Positions 24,907 to 35,614 of a DNA stretch of 64,000 nucleotides are shown in pieces. Below the pieces are notes generated by a model. That model did no database searches. It had not been told where the DNA came from and was given only the letters and a program-made list of their open reading frames with translations. The translations under genes were made by a program, and so were the position numbers. The stretch's first letter is position 1, and the number at the start of each line of letters is the position of its first letter. Origin of the DNA: Cupriavidus sp. (GTDB lineage Bacteria; Pseudomonadota; Gammaproteobacteria; Burkholderiales; Burkholderiaceae); contig JAPSLC010000012.1 of NCBI GenBank assembly GCA_031181345.1, positions 40,330-104,329 of the forward strand. The letters run 5' to 3'.

Positions 24907-25641
24907 GTGACGATCTCCGTCCGGCTGCGATCGGTCAGCACGCTGACGGCCGGCGTGGGTGCGAATGCCCACGCGTGGCTGTCGGCGGCCGAGCGTGCCC
25001 GTCTGGCGCAAATCCATGCGCCGCGGCGCGCGGCCCAGTTCGTCGCCGGCCGGTGGCTGGCCCGCGGGTTGCTGGCGGAGCGGTTCGGCGGCGCTCCGGA
25101 CGATTGGATGATCGACGCATCGGCCGATGGCGCGCCGCGCGTCGCGGGCCATGCCGACAAGCATCTTTCGATCGCGCATGGCGGCGACAGTGTCGCGTGC
25201 GCGGTGGGCGAACACCCGCTCGGCCTCGATCTCGAGGTGCGCCGGCCCGGACGATCGCGCGCGGCGCTGCTGGAGGCGATCACCGGCGCCGCGGAACGGA
25301 ACGTGCTGCTTGCCGGACGCGGAGACGACATCGAAACGCTGGCCCTGGAAGCGTGGACCTTGAAGGAAGCCGCGCTCAAGTGCCGTGGCGGCGAATTGTT
25401 CTCGACCATGCTGGGTCATCGGGCCTGCATCTGGCCCGCGGGGACCGCGCACACCGGCATCCCGGCCAACGGATGCAGCTGGTGGCATGGCGACACCGTC
25501 GTTGCCGTGGTCAGCGATCCGTTGCTGGCCCGACTGGACCACGGCAGCACCACGCCCGACGCCATTCGCCATTGGCACGTGGCAATGCCGGGCCCGGGCG
25601 CCGATTCCCCGCAACGATCGGCGGCGTCCGCGCCCTGCTGA
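24907..25641 (+). CDS. 4'-phosphopantetheinyl transferase (Sfp-type)
   Basis: The 244-residue enzyme has the Sfp-superfamily motifs GLDLEV (106-111, metal-binding Asp and Glu) and WTLKEAALK (150-158). The N-terminal RRAAQFVAGRWLARGLLAERFG and the HLSIAHGGDSVACAV segment precede them. It would attach the pantetheine arm of CoA to S41 and S39 of the two ACPs. Start GTG 24907, 29 bases after the secreted protein gene; there is no strong ribosome site, so a slightly different start is possible. A C-terminal tail of about 20 residues after GSTTPDAIRHWHV looks disordered. Confidence 0.88.
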   Translation: MTISVRLRSVSTLTAGVGANAHAWLSAAERARLAQIHAPRRAAQFVAGRWLARGLLAERFGGAPDDWMIDASADGAPRVAGHADKHLSIAHGGDSVACAVGEHPLGLDLEVRRPGRSRAALLEAITGAAERNVLLAGRGDDIETLALEAWTLKEAALKCRGGELFSTMLGHRACIWPAGTAHTGIPANGCSWWHGDTVVAVVSDPLLARLDHGSTTPDAIRHWHVAMPGPGADSPQRSAASAPC

Positions 25642-25687
25642 CCGTCCCGTTTTTTCGATCCGATTTCCCCAAAACGATTACCCGACC

Positions 25688-27279
<1,592 letters not shown>

Positions 27280-27283
<4 letters not shown>

Positions 27284-28527
27284 ACGGCGCCGCCGTCTTC
27301 TTCCTGCAGGCTGCCATCGTCGTCGGCCTGCCTTACGCGCTGTGGCGGCTGTTCGGCAAGGGCAGGGTGCTGCCGCTGGTCGTGGTGCAGATCCTGGTCG
27401 GCATCGGCCTGGGGCCGACCGGCCTGGGGCGCGTCTTTCCCGAAACGTGGGCGGCGCTGTTCGGTCCGCAGGCGCTGGCCATGCTTGGCGGCCTGCAATG
27501 GCTGGCGGTGACGCTGTTCTGTTTCCTGACCGGCCTGCACCTGCGCGAGACCGAGCTCGGCGGCCAACCGCGCGCCGCGGTGGCCGCGGGCATCGGCGGC
27601 ATTGCGCTGCCCTTCGTGCTGGGCACTGCCGCCGGTGCGTGGCTGGTGGCGGACCTGCCGCAGCTTGCGGGGCCGAATGCCGGCCCGATCGGCTTCGCGC
27701 TGGCGCTGGGCCTGTGCAGCGCGGTGACCGCGCTGCCGGTGCTCGCCGCGATCCTGCGCGAGATGGGGATGGCGGGCACGGGCATGGGGCATCTTGCGCT
27801 GCGCTGTGCCGCGCTGACCGATGGCGTGGTGTGGCTGGCGCTGGCGATGGTGCTGGTCGGCCATGGCGAAGGCGCCGGCCCGGTCCGCGTGGCCGTGCTG
27901 GCGCTCGCCTATCTGGCCGCCTGCCTGCTGGTGGTGCGGCCGTTGCTGGCGCGCTGGCTGTCGCGCGATGGCTGGCATGCCGAGCCCCTGCTGGCAGTGG
28001 CGCTGGTCACGGTGCTGGTGTCGGCCTTCCTGTCGGAACTGGTGGGGCTGCATCACGTGATGGGCGGCTTTGTCGCCGGGCTGGTATGGCCCCGCCAACA
28101 TGCGTCGCAGATCAGGAAGCTGCTGGAGCCGGCGACGGTCGTGGTATTGCTGCCGTTCTTCTTCCTGGCGGCCGGCCTGCGCACCACGGTCGGCATGGCC
28201 GACGGCGACGTGCTGCGGGTCTTTGCGATTGCGGTGGTCGTGGCGGTCGTCGGCAAGACCGTCGGCGTGGCGGTCCCCGCGCGACTGGCGGGACTGGGTT
28301 GGCGCGAGGCATGGACGCTGGGCGCGTTGCTGCAGACCAAGGGCCTGGTCGAGGTCGTGGTGCTTGGCATCCTGCTGGACGCCGGCCTGATCGCGGGCCC
28401 CGCGTTCTCCGGCCTGTTGTGGATGGCGCTGGCGACCACCGTGCTGGCGCGTCCGCTTGCCGCTTTCGCGATGCGCGGCGCCGCGCGATGGGGCGAACCG
28501 GTGGGCGGCGTGGCCGAGCGAAGCTAG
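27280..28527 (+). CDS. Cation:proton antiporter (CPA2/KefB-type) coupled to the pigment locus
   Basis: The 415-residue membrane protein has about 12 helices and no TrkA nucleotide-binding tail. CPA motifs are QILVGIGLGPTGLG (helix 2-3), CFLTGLHLRETELG, GLCSAVTALPVLAAILREMG (helix 5 region), HHVMGGFVAGLVWP and LLPFFFLAAGLRTTVG. Na+(K+)/H+ exchange across the inner membrane is the family role. GTG 27280 overlaps the ammonia-lyase stop as GTGA and GGGAGG precedes it, so it is co-translated with a biosynthetic enzyme. Antiporters are not core aryl-polyene genes; it might set ion or pH conditions for the proton-driven MMPL pump (inference). Confidence 0.88.
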
Positions 28528-28581
28528 GAGCCGGGTCAGGAGCAGGGCGCGCCAAGGCCCGTTGCAGCGCGTTGCCCCGGG

Positions 28582-30363
28582 TTACGCCCCGCTGCCGCCA
28601 ACGCCGGCCCGCGTCCCCGCCGCCGGATGATCCGGATAGTGCTCGAGCAGCATCGCGACCACGCCGTTGGTCCAGCCGAAGCCGTCCTGCAGCGGATATT
28701 CCCCGCCGCCGCCGCCGATGGCATGGCGGGCCCGGCGCCGCAGCCCATACTTCTCGACGAGCTTGTATTCGCGCCGATAGAGGCTGGCGACGGTGGCCAG
28801 CCAGCGGTCGGCAATCTCGCGCGCCAGTGCCTCGTCGCCATGGCGGCGCAACCCCTGGATCGCCAGCCACTGCAATGGTGCCCAGCCGTTCGGCTGGTCC
28901 CATTGCTCGCCCGAGCGCACGCAGGTCGTGGCGAGCCCGCCCTCTGCCAGCAGCCGCGTGCGCAGTGTGGCGCGGATGCGCGTGGCCTGCGCGTCCGAGG
29001 CCAGCCCGACAAACAGCGGCATCACGGTGGCCGCGGTCAGGCCCTGTCGGCGGGCGCCGCGATGCCAGTCGTAGTCGACAAAGGCCCCGAGCTCCGGATG
29101 CCATAGATGCCGCTCGATCGCCTCGCGCCGCGCCTGCGCCATCGCGGCATAACGGCCCGCGCCATCGGCGTCGCCGGCGCGTTCGCTGAGCGCGGCCAGG
29201 CGCGTCTCGGCATGCCACAGCAGGGCGTTCAGGTCGATCGGCAGGATCGCGGTGGTGCGGATCGTCGACAGCGAGGCCGGCGTGCCGGAGCTCGACTCCT
29301 CCAGCCAGCGCGAGCTGAAGTCCCAGCCCGATTCCGCGGCGGCGCGCAGGTCGCGGAAGACCAGATGGCGAGGACGCCCGCTGCGATGCGCGGTGACGAC
29401 GTCCTCGAGAAACGATTCCTCGCGCGGGCGGGCATGGTCGTCCCAGTAGCGATTGAGCAGGCTGCCGTCCGGCAGCCGCACCACGTGCCGATGCGCGGTG
29501 CCGGGGCTCAATCGCTCTGCGCCATCCATCCAGAACGCGTGTTCGGCGCGCAGATGCGGCAGGTAGGAATGCAGCTTGACCACGCCCTGCGCCTCGAACA
29601 GTTCCGTCATCAGCGTAAAGACAGGCGGCTGCGAGCGGCTCAGGTAGTAGCTGCGCGTGCCGTTTGGCACCAGCCCGTAGCTGTCGAGCAGATAGGCGAA
29701 GTTGTCCGCCATCGCCCGCACCAGATCGTGGCGGCCGCTGGCGGCCAGGCCGAGCATCGTGAAATACGAATCCCAGTAGTACAGCTCGCCGAAGCGGCCG
29801 CCGGGCACCACATAGGGGTGGGGCAGCGGCAGCAGCGAGCACCAGGGCGGATGGTCGATCGGATCGCGCGTCAGCACCGGCCACAGGCTGTCGATATGTT
29901 CGCGCAGCGACAGGTCCGGGTTGGAGACGTAGTGGCTGTCCGGCACGGTGCTGCGCGCGAAATGCTCGGCGACGAAGGCCTCCAGCGCGAAGCCGGGCCG
30001 ATCGCGCTGCTGCCGGTAGCGAGCCAGGATGTCTTCGGGCGGCGCGAGGGGCAGGCAATCGGGGAACGTCTTGCTGTCCGCGAAGATGCCGCTGGCCTGG
30101 ACGCGGATGAACAGTTCGCCGTAGCGTTCGGCGGGGGACAGGGCGTCGGCATGGGCGCATCCCTCGAGCCGGTGCGGCGGCGGGCATGGCAGCCGGGTGA
30201 CCGCCGGCTCGCGGGTGGCGGCTTCCGCCGCGGGATGGACGCCCTCGGCGACAGCCTGCGCATTGGGGCCATCGGGCGCGGCCGGCTTGACCGGCGGAAC
30301 GGCATGGGCGGTGCCCGAGGGGCTGTCCCGGGCCGGGCGGATCGCGTCTCTATTGCTCCGCAT
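28582..30363 (-). CDS. Trehalase (GH37), cytoplasmic type
   Basis: The 593-residue enzyme hydrolyses trehalose to two glucose. Trehalase signature 1 is present as PGGRFGELYYWDSYF (from residue 187) and signature 2 as QWDQPNGWAPLQW. GGGGEYPLQDGFGWTNGV covers the glycine-rich end, and the catalytic residues should be the Asp of DFSSRW (near 345) and the late Glu of GEYPLQDG. The N-terminal 70 residues are unlike TreA/TreF and contain no signal peptide, so a cytoplasmic location is more likely. The start overlaps the stop of the SDR gene by 14 bases, implying one operon with it. Confidence 0.92.
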   Translation of the reverse strand: MRSNRDAIRPARDSPSGTAHAVPPVKPAAPDGPNAQAVAEGVHPAAEAATREPAVTRLPCPPPHRLEGCAHADALSPAERYGELFIRVQASGIFADSKTFPDCLPLAPPEDILARYRQQRDRPGFALEAFVAEHFARSTVPDSHYVSNPDLSLREHIDSLWPVLTRDPIDHPPWCSLLPLPHPYVVPGGRFGELYYWDSYFTMLGLAASGRHDLVRAMADNFAYLLDSYGLVPNGTRSYYLSRSQPPVFTLMTELFEAQGVVKLHSYLPHLRAEHAFWMDGAERLSPGTAHRHVVRLPDGSLLNRYWDDHARPREESFLEDVVTAHRSGRPRHLVFRDLRAAAESGWDFSSRWLEESSSGTPASLSTIRTTAILPIDLNALLWHAETRLAALSERAGDADGAGRYAAMAQARREAIERHLWHPELGAFVDYDWHRGARRQGLTAATVMPLFVGLASDAQATRIRATLRTRLLAEGGLATTCVRSGEQWDQPNGWAPLQWLAIQGLRRHGDEALAREIADRWLATVASLYRREYKLVEKYGLRRRARHAIGGGGGEYPLQDGFGWTNGVVAMLLEHYPDHPAAGTRAGVGGSGA

Positions 30364-31117
30364 AGTTCCACAGCAGCCCGCCGTCGATCACCAGCGTGGC
30401 CCCGGTGATGTAGTCCGCGTCGGCGCTGCACAGGAACGCCGCCAGTCCCGCCACGTCGCCCGGGTCGCCCAGCCGGCCCAGCGGGATATTGGCCAGCAGG
30501 GCGCGCAGCTGGTCGGGGCGTTGCTGCAATGCGTGATTGATCGGGGTCTGGATCGCGCCGGGCGCGATGTTGTTGACGGTGATGCCGAGCGGGGCCAGTT
30601 CGATCGCCAGGTTGCGCATCAGCATGCGCAGCCCGCCCTTGCTGACGCAGTAGCTGGTGAAGTTGGGGAACGGCAGGTCCTCGTGCACCGAGCTGATATT
30701 GACGATCTTGCCGCCGCGGCCCTGCTGCTTGCAGTGATGCACGAAGTGCTGGGACAGGAAGAACGGGCCCTTCAGGTTGACGTTCAGCACGCGGTCGTAG
30801 TCTTCCTCGGTGACCTCGCCGAACGGTGCGCGAATCTCGATGCCGGCGTTGTTGATCAGTGCGTCGATCGAGCCGGCGGCATCGGTGGCCTCGCGGAACA
30901 GACGCTGGACCTCGCCAACGCCGGCGACATCGCCCTGCACCAGCCATGCCTGCACGCCGGCCTCGCGGATCTCCTTGCACACCTGCTCGGACCGCTCGTC
31001 CAGCCGATGCACCGCGACCACCACGTTGGCGCCTTCGCTTGCCAGCCGCAGCGCGATGCCGCGGCCGATCCCGGAGGCGGCGCCGGTCACCAGGACAGTC
31101 TTGCCTTGCAGTCTCAT
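30350..31117 (-). CDS. SDR-family oxidoreductase (glucose 1-dehydrogenase-like)
   Basis: The 255-residue short-chain dehydrogenase has TGAASGIG (NAD(P) site), NNAGIEIRAPF, NISSVHEDLPFPNFTSYCVSKGG (catalytic Ser, Tyr, Lys) and the closing YITGATLVIDGGL. Sequence is closest in style to the glucose-1-dehydrogenase-like SDR group, with the FPNFTSYCVSKGG stretch typical of that enzyme. The start at 31117 has AGAGGTG upstream. It overlaps the trehalase gene 3' of it, so oxidation of the glucose released from trehalose is a reasonable guess. Cofactor and true substrate are unproven. Confidence 0.88.
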   Translation of the reverse strand: MRLQGKTVLVTGAASGIGRGIALRLASEGANVVVAVHRLDERSEQVCKEIREAGVQAWLVQGDVAGVGEVQRLFREATDAAGSIDALINNAGIEIRAPFGEVTEEDYDRVLNVNLKGPFFLSQHFVHHCKQQGRGGKIVNISSVHEDLPFPNFTSYCVSKGGLRMLMRNLAIELAPLGITVNNIAPGAIQTPINHALQQRPDQLRALLANIPLGRLGDPGDVAGLAAFLCSADADYITGATLVIDGGLLWNYAEQ

Positions 31118-31266
31118 CTGCGCACCTCTTGCCTTTTGACGGTAGGGCCGCCTGGCAGGGCGGCCGGTCCTGTCGGACAGGAATATCCCGGTGTGAGTCG
31201 GTGCGCCGGCGTGAAGTTCCGGAGATGGGTCGCATGGGCATCGATGTGCCGCGTCGGCACCGCCGC

Positions 31267-32559
31267 TCAGTCGATGGCGGCGACTGCGGCGGCGGCCACT
31301 TCCGCCATGCGTCGATAGCCCGCATCGCCCGGATGCAGATGATCGCCGCTGTCGTAGCGGGGCAGCATCGCGTCGGGCCGTGCCGGGTCGCGGACCGCCG
31401 CATCGAAGTCCGCGACGCCGTCGAACTCGCCGCCGTCGCGTATCCACGCATTGACGGCTTGCCGCAGCGCTTCCTTTTGCGGCGGCGCGTCGTAGCCGCG
31501 GATCGGCGTGCCGGCCAGCGCGCCGGCGAACGGCGTGATGGTGGCGCCGATCACGCGGATGCCGCGTTCGCGCGCGCGGCGAATCAGTGCGCGGTAGCCG
31601 TCGATCATCGCGCTCGCCTCCGGTAACGGCGTCCGGGGCGCGAAGGTCGAACCCGGCCAGCCGATGTCGTTGATGCCGACGGCGACGATGACCGCGCGGA
31701 CTGCGCGCTGAGCAAGCACGTCACGCTCGAAGCGTGCCAGCGCGGATTCGCCCATGCCGTCGCGCAACAATTGCCCGCCCGAGATGCCGGCATTGAGAAC
31801 CGCGAGTCCCTGCGGCGCCAGCCGTTCGGCGAGACCGTCGGGCCAGCGACGGTTGGTGTCGACCGTCGAGCCATTGCCTTCGGTGATCGAATCGCCGATG
31901 GCCGCCACGGCCCCAGCGCCCGGACGCGCCTGCACCTCGATGGCGGCGAGCAGGAGCCGGCCGTTGAAGGGGCTGGCATGCGGCAGCGCGGCATCGCGCG
32001 TGGCATCGCCCGATGCCAGCCAGGCAGTCTGCCGCCCATCCCAATGAAAGCCGCCCGGCTGCACCGGTGTCGGCAGATGCAGGCTGACCGCCAGTTCGCT
32101 CAGTGGAGGCAGGGCGAGCTCGACCGCATCGCTGGTCACGGTGGCACCGGGCGGAATCGTGATCGACGGCCTGCCGTCGAAGGTCGCCGCGCGATCGGTT
32201 CTTGCATCGATGCCGTCGCGCCCGGTGGCCTGGGCGAGTCGCGCTGCGCCGATCGTGACCGGCTCGCGCCCATAGCCGTTGGACAGCACCAGGCGCGCGC
32301 GCTGGCCACCGACGCTGATTCGTGCGACCTGACGCAGCGTCTGATTGTCGAGCCGTGCCGGTACGCCTGTCGGCAGCGGCAATTCGCCGGCCTGCCAGAT
32401 CGGCTGCTCGCTGGCGGTCCAGGTCGGCAGCCAGTGGACGGTGCGCGCGTCGTTGGGTGTCTCGGTGGCGAGCGCGGCAAAGGAGGCGACGCCGAGTGCG
32501 ATGGCAGCGCAGGTGCGCTGCCAGCGTTGGCGCAAGGCGTGGGGAAGTAGGGTGGGCAT
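31267..32559 (-). CDS. Secreted SGNH/GDSL-family hydrolase
   Basis: The 430-residue exported esterase has a signal peptide of about 1-32 (CAAIALGVASFAALATE). An N-terminal beta domain (about 40-210) precedes the SGNH fold: IGDSITEG (block I, S224), the GISGGQLL glycine block, VGINDIGW (block III) and SGDHLHPGD (block V with the Asp-His of the triad). The two-domain layout is that of rhamnogalacturonan/acetyl-esterase-like or lipase GDSL enzymes acting on esters outside the cytoplasm. It is divergent from a LysR regulator (32722-33627), which may control it. Substrate unknown. Confidence 0.9.
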   Translation of the reverse strand: MPTLLPHALRQRWQRTCAAIALGVASFAALATETPNDARTVHWLPTWTASEQPIWQAGELPLPTGVPARLDNQTLRQVARISVGGQRARLVLSNGYGREPVTIGAARLAQATGRDGIDARTDRAATFDGRPSITIPPGATVTSDAVELALPPLSELAVSLHLPTPVQPGGFHWDGRQTAWLASGDATRDAALPHASPFNGRLLLAAIEVQARPGAGAVAAIGDSITEGNGSTVDTNRRWPDGLAERLAPQGLAVLNAGISGGQLLRDGMGESALARFERDVLAQRAVRAVIVAVGINDIGWPGSTFAPRTPLPEASAMIDGYRALIRRARERGIRVIGATITPFAGALAGTPIRGYDAPPQKEALRQAVNAWIRDGGEFDGVADFDAAVRDPARPDAMLPRYDSGDHLHPGDAGYRRMAEVAAAAVAAID

Positions 32560-32658
32560 GGGTCGAATCGTCCTGTGAAAGTCCGGCGGCAGGCCGGTAC
32601 AGGTGTCAAGCTACGGTATGCCGATTCAGTGCGGAAGGTGGCAGAATGGCATGTCGCC

Positions 32659-32675
32659 CATTCGATATTGGAATG
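32659..32675. promoter_or_regulatory. Candidate LysR operator between the GDSL hydrolase and LysR genes
   Basis: CATTC (32659-32663) and GAATG (32671-32675) are perfect inverted arms with a 7-base centre. Inside them lies a dyad of the ATTC-N7-GAAT kind used by LysR proteins. It lies 46 bases before the LysR start. Confidence 0.4.
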
Positions 32676-32721
32676 AGCGGCTTCGATGTCCGCCTCCACC
32701 CCAACTTGCCGGGAACCCATC

Positions 32722-33627
32722 ATGGACACCATCCGCGCCATGCAGACCTTCGTCCGAGCCGTCGAACTGGGCAGCCTGTCGGCCGTCGCGCGCGAACAGC
32801 AGGCATCGCAGCCGACCATCAGCAAGGTCGTGGCCGCGCTGGAGAAGCAGCTGGGTGTACGGCTGCTCGAGCGCAGCACCACCAGCCTGTCGCCGACCGA
32901 GGCCGGGCGCCGCTTCTACGAGCGCGCGCGGCGCGTCCTGGAGGAATTCGGCGAGGCTGTCGGCGATGCACAGGGGCAGCTTGAGCGTCCGTCCGGCCTG
33001 GTCCGCCTGAGTGCGCCGGTCAGCTTCGGCGTGCTGCGCCTGAACGCGCTGGTGCTGGCGTTCCAGCAGCGCTATCCCGAGGTGGAGGTCGAGCTGCTGT
33101 TCGACGACCGCTACGTCGACCTGATCGCCGAGGGCGTCGATCTGGCGCTGCGGCTGGGCGCGCAGTTGCCGCCCAATGTGGTCGCGCGGCGCATCGCCGT
33201 GTCGCCGCGCATGCTGGTCGCAAGCCCCGCGCTGATGGGGCAGCACAAGCGCATCCGGCGCCCCGCGGACCTGGCGTCCTTGCCGATGCTGCGTTTCACG
33301 TGGCTCGCCGGCGGCGACGCGATCGTGCTGCAAGGGCCGGACGGCACGGCCACCATCGAGGCGCCGTGCCGCTATCGGATCAACAACTCGCTGGCGATGC
33401 GCGAGGGCTTTGCCGCCGGGGCCGGCTTTGGACTGACGCCGGCCTGGCTGGTGAGGGATCTGCTGGACGACGGCACGCTGGTGCGCGTGTTGCCACGCTG
33501 GCAGAGCACCGCGCAGGAAGCGTTCCTCGTTTATCCGAGCCGCCGCTATCAGCCGGCCCGCGTGCGGGTGCTGATGGATTTTCTGGCCGAGCGCATTCCG
33601 TTGCTGCCGGGTATGCAGCCGGTGTAA
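32722..33627 (+). CDS. LysR-family transcriptional regulator (divergent from GDSL hydrolase)
   Basis: The 301-residue LysR protein has its winged HTH in residues 1-60 (FVRAVELGSLSAVAREQQASQPTISKVVAALEKQLGVRLLERS). The effector domain spans about 90-295 (GLVRLSAPVSFG, the RYPEVEVELLFDDRYVDLIAEGVDLALRLG segment of the CrgA/DmlR-like group, and NSLAMREGFAAGAGFGLTPAWL). The start at 32722 follows GGGAAC. It faces the secreted hydrolase gene and a palindrome at 32659-32675 lies between them, so it probably regulates that gene and itself. Confidence 0.92.
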   Translation: MDTIRAMQTFVRAVELGSLSAVAREQQASQPTISKVVAALEKQLGVRLLERSTTSLSPTEAGRRFYERARRVLEEFGEAVGDAQGQLERPSGLVRLSAPVSFGVLRLNALVLAFQQRYPEVEVELLFDDRYVDLIAEGVDLALRLGAQLPPNVVARRIAVSPRMLVASPALMGQHKRIRRPADLASLPMLRFTWLAGGDAIVLQGPDGTATIEAPCRYRINNSLAMREGFAAGAGFGLTPAWLVRDLLDDGTLVRVLPRWQSTAQEAFLVYPSRRYQPARVRVLMDFLAERIPLLPGMQPV

Positions 33628-33645
33628 GGCTCCCCGGCGCGGACA

Positions 33646-34539
33646 CTACACGGATGCCACGATGGTGTCGCGCAGCCAGCGATGCGCGAGGTCGCGATGG
33701 ACCCGCTCATGCCACAGCATCGACATCTCGTAGCCCGGAATCTCGATCGGGGCGTCGACCACCCGCAAGCCGGCTGCATCGCGTACCAGGCGCGACGGCA
33801 GCATCGCGACCAGGTCGGTGTTGGCCAGCACGGACAGCACGAACAGGAAATGCGGCACCGACAGCACGACCCTGCGTGCCAATCCGCGCGCGGCCAGCGC
33901 CTCGTCGGTCGGCCCGTGAAAGCCGCCGCCATCGGGCGACGCGATCACGTGTTCGAGCCGGCAGAACTGCGCCAGCGTCGGCTTGCGCTTCAGCGCGGGA
34001 TGCCCCGCGCGGCCGACCAGCACATAGCGCTCGGTGAACAGCGGGCGACGATGCAGGCCCGGCGGCGCGCCCTCGGTGGTATGGAAGGCCAGATCGATCT
34101 CGCCCTGTTCTGCCTGCCGCGCCAGCAACGAGGGCACTGCCTGCACGATCGCCAGCCGGGTACCGGGCGCCATCGTGCGCAAGCCGCGCAGCACCGGCAG
34201 CACGATGGTCGACTCGGCGTAATCAAAGGCGGCGACGCGCCAGGTGTCGGTCGCCCGCGCCGGATCGAACGGCCCCTGTGGCGACACGGCGCGCTGCAGC
34301 GCCTCGAGCGCTTCGCGCAAGGGCTCGCGCAACGCCTCGGCCCGGGCGGTCGGCCGCATGCCGCGCGGCCCCGGCAGCAGCAGCGGGTCGCCCAGCGTCT
34401 CGCGCAGCTTGGCCAGCTGCACGCTGACCGAGGGCTGCGACAGGTGCAATCGCTCCGCCGCCCGCGTGACATTGCGCTCCGCCAGCAGGGCGTCGAGCGT
34501 GATCAGCAGGTTCAGATCCAGCCGTCCGAAATTGTTCAT
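33646..34539 (-). CDS. LysR-family transcriptional regulator (NodD/NahR-like)
   Basis: The 297-residue regulator opens with FGRLDLNLLITLDALLAERNVTRAAERLHLSQPSVS, the N-terminus typical of the NodD/NahR/SyrM-like LysR branch. GDPLLLPGPRGMRPTARA follows, then an effector domain to about 290 (EQGEIDLAFHTTEGAPPGL, FLFVLSVLANTDLVAMLPSRLV). It is divergent from the flavoprotein gene at 34631, with a perfect palindrome at 34551-34565 in the 91-base gap. Regulation of that flavoprotein by a phenolic or quinone-type effector is a fair inference from the branch and context. Confidence 0.92.
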   Translation of the reverse strand: MNNFGRLDLNLLITLDALLAERNVTRAAERLHLSQPSVSVQLAKLRETLGDPLLLPGPRGMRPTARAEALREPLREALEALQRAVSPQGPFDPARATDTWRVAAFDYAESTIVLPVLRGLRTMAPGTRLAIVQAVPSLLARQAEQGEIDLAFHTTEGAPPGLHRRPLFTERYVLVGRAGHPALKRKPTLAQFCRLEHVIASPDGGGFHGPTDEALAARGLARRVVLSVPHFLFVLSVLANTDLVAMLPSRLVRDAAGLRVVDAPIEIPGYEMSMLWHERVHRDLAHRWLRDTIVASV

Positions 34540-34550
34540 GGCGATACCTG

Positions 34551-34565
34551 GAATTTCAGAAATTC
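34551..34565. promoter_or_regulatory. Palindromic LysR operator between regulator and flavoprotein genes
   Basis: GAATTTC-A-GAAATTC is a perfect 7-bp dyad in the 91-base divergent promoter region of the LysR gene (starts 34539) and the flavoprotein gene (starts 34631). It is flanked by a wider GGAA...TTCC pair. Confidence 0.6.
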
Positions 34566-34630
34566 ATTTCCAATATACCGGACGGAACCCTAAGCTGGCC
34601 TTCTCTTGCAATGGGCAATGGAGGCTCACG

Positions 34631-35458
34631 ATGAATGTTCTTCTGGTCTATGCGCATCCCGAACCGCGCTCGCTGAACGGAGCGATTCGCGACTTTGCAG
34701 TCGAACGGCTAAGCCAGGCGGGCCATACGGTGCAGGTATCCGATCTCTACGCGATGCAGTGGAAGGCCACGCTCGACGCCGCCGACAATCTGGACCATCG
34801 AGCCGGCGAGCGCTTCGATCCGTCGCTCGACTCCAGACACGCCTTCGAGAACGGCAGGCAAAGCGAGGACATCGCCGCCGAGCAGCGCAAGCTGCTGTGG
34901 GCCGATGCGGTGATCCTGCAGTTTCCGCTGTGGTGGTTCTCGATGCCGGCGATCCTGAAGGGCTGGGTGGAGCGGGTCTATGCCTATGGGTTTGCCTACG
35001 GCGTGGGCGAACACTCGGATGCGCGCTGGGGCGACCGCTATGGCGAAGGCACGCTGGCCGGCAAGCGCGCGATGCTGGTCGTCACCGCCGGCGGATGGGA
35101 ATCGCATTACGGACCGCGCGGCATCAACGGGCCGATCGACGACATCCTGTTCCCGATTCACCACGGGATCCTGCATTACTCGGGCTTCGATGTGCTGCCG
35201 CCGTACGTGGTCTACCGGACCGGTCGCGTCGATGCGGGGCGCTTTGCGACCATCCGCGACGAACTGGGTCGGCGGCTGGATCGGCTCGATACGACGCCGC
35301 CGATTCCGTTCCGCCGGCAGAACGGCGGGGACTATGAGATTCCGCAGTTGACCTTGCGGGAGGACCTGGCACCGGGGCTGACGGGGTTTGGTGTGCATGT
35401 CGCGCAGGCACCGTCGCAGCAGACCATCGTGCCGCGGTCGCTGGAGGCGGTGGGCTAG
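34631..35458 (+). CDS. NAD(P)H dehydrogenase (quinone)/flavodoxin-fold oxidoreductase
   Basis: The 275-residue flavoprotein belongs to the NQO1/MdaB/WrbA-like flavodoxin-2 family. It opens with VLLVYAHPEPRSLNGAIRDFAVERLSQAGH (FMN/FAD phosphate loop) and has ADAVILQFPLWWFSMPAILKGWVERVYAYGFAYG, the typical W-W-F-S-MPA-LKGW block. VTAGGWESHYGPRGINGPIDDILFPIHHG follows. Members carry out two-electron reduction of quinones or azo compounds. The C-terminal 60 residues extend past the common domain. The start at 34631 has GGAGG at 34620-34624. It is divergent from a LysR regulator and followed by a hairpin at 35465-35485. Confidence 0.9.
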   Translation: MNVLLVYAHPEPRSLNGAIRDFAVERLSQAGHTVQVSDLYAMQWKATLDAADNLDHRAGERFDPSLDSRHAFENGRQSEDIAAEQRKLLWADAVILQFPLWWFSMPAILKGWVERVYAYGFAYGVGEHSDARWGDRYGEGTLAGKRAMLVVTAGGWESHYGPRGINGPIDDILFPIHHGILHYSGFDVLPPYVVYRTGRVDAGRFATIRDELGRRLDRLDTTPPIPFRRQNGGDYEIPQLTLREDLAPGLTGFGVHVAQAPSQQTIVPRSLEAVG

Positions 35459-35459
35459 A

Positions 35460-35485
35460 AAAACGGGCGTGCACCAGGCACGCCC
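35460..35485 (-). terminator. Hairpin terminator between convergent genes
   Basis: An 8-bp stem GGGCGTGC/GCACGCCC (35465-35485) is followed on the minus strand, after one base (G), by a run of T (A's at 35459-35463 on the plus strand). It can end the minus-strand acylase transcript and, less well, the plus-strand flavoprotein transcript. Confidence 0.6.
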
Positions 35486-35519
35486 GCCGTCATGCTGACA
35501 AAGTCAGAACGACCATGCT

Positions 35520-35590
35520 GTCTTTCCCGCGAAAGCGGGAATCCAGTGTCGTTTGAAAGCCGCTGGGTCCCCGTATTCGCGGGGACGACG
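35520..35590. repeat. REP-like palindromic repeat, copy 2 (inverted relative to copy 1)
   Basis: The reverse complement of this stretch aligns along its whole 71 bases with 6690-6760 (shared CGTCGTCCCCGCG, GGGGACCCAGCG, GACACTGG and CGCGGGAA blocks). It lies between convergent genes as copy 1 does. Confidence 0.85.
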
Positions 35591-35614
35591 AGGCTTGTCG
35601 GCAGACTTCACGCC

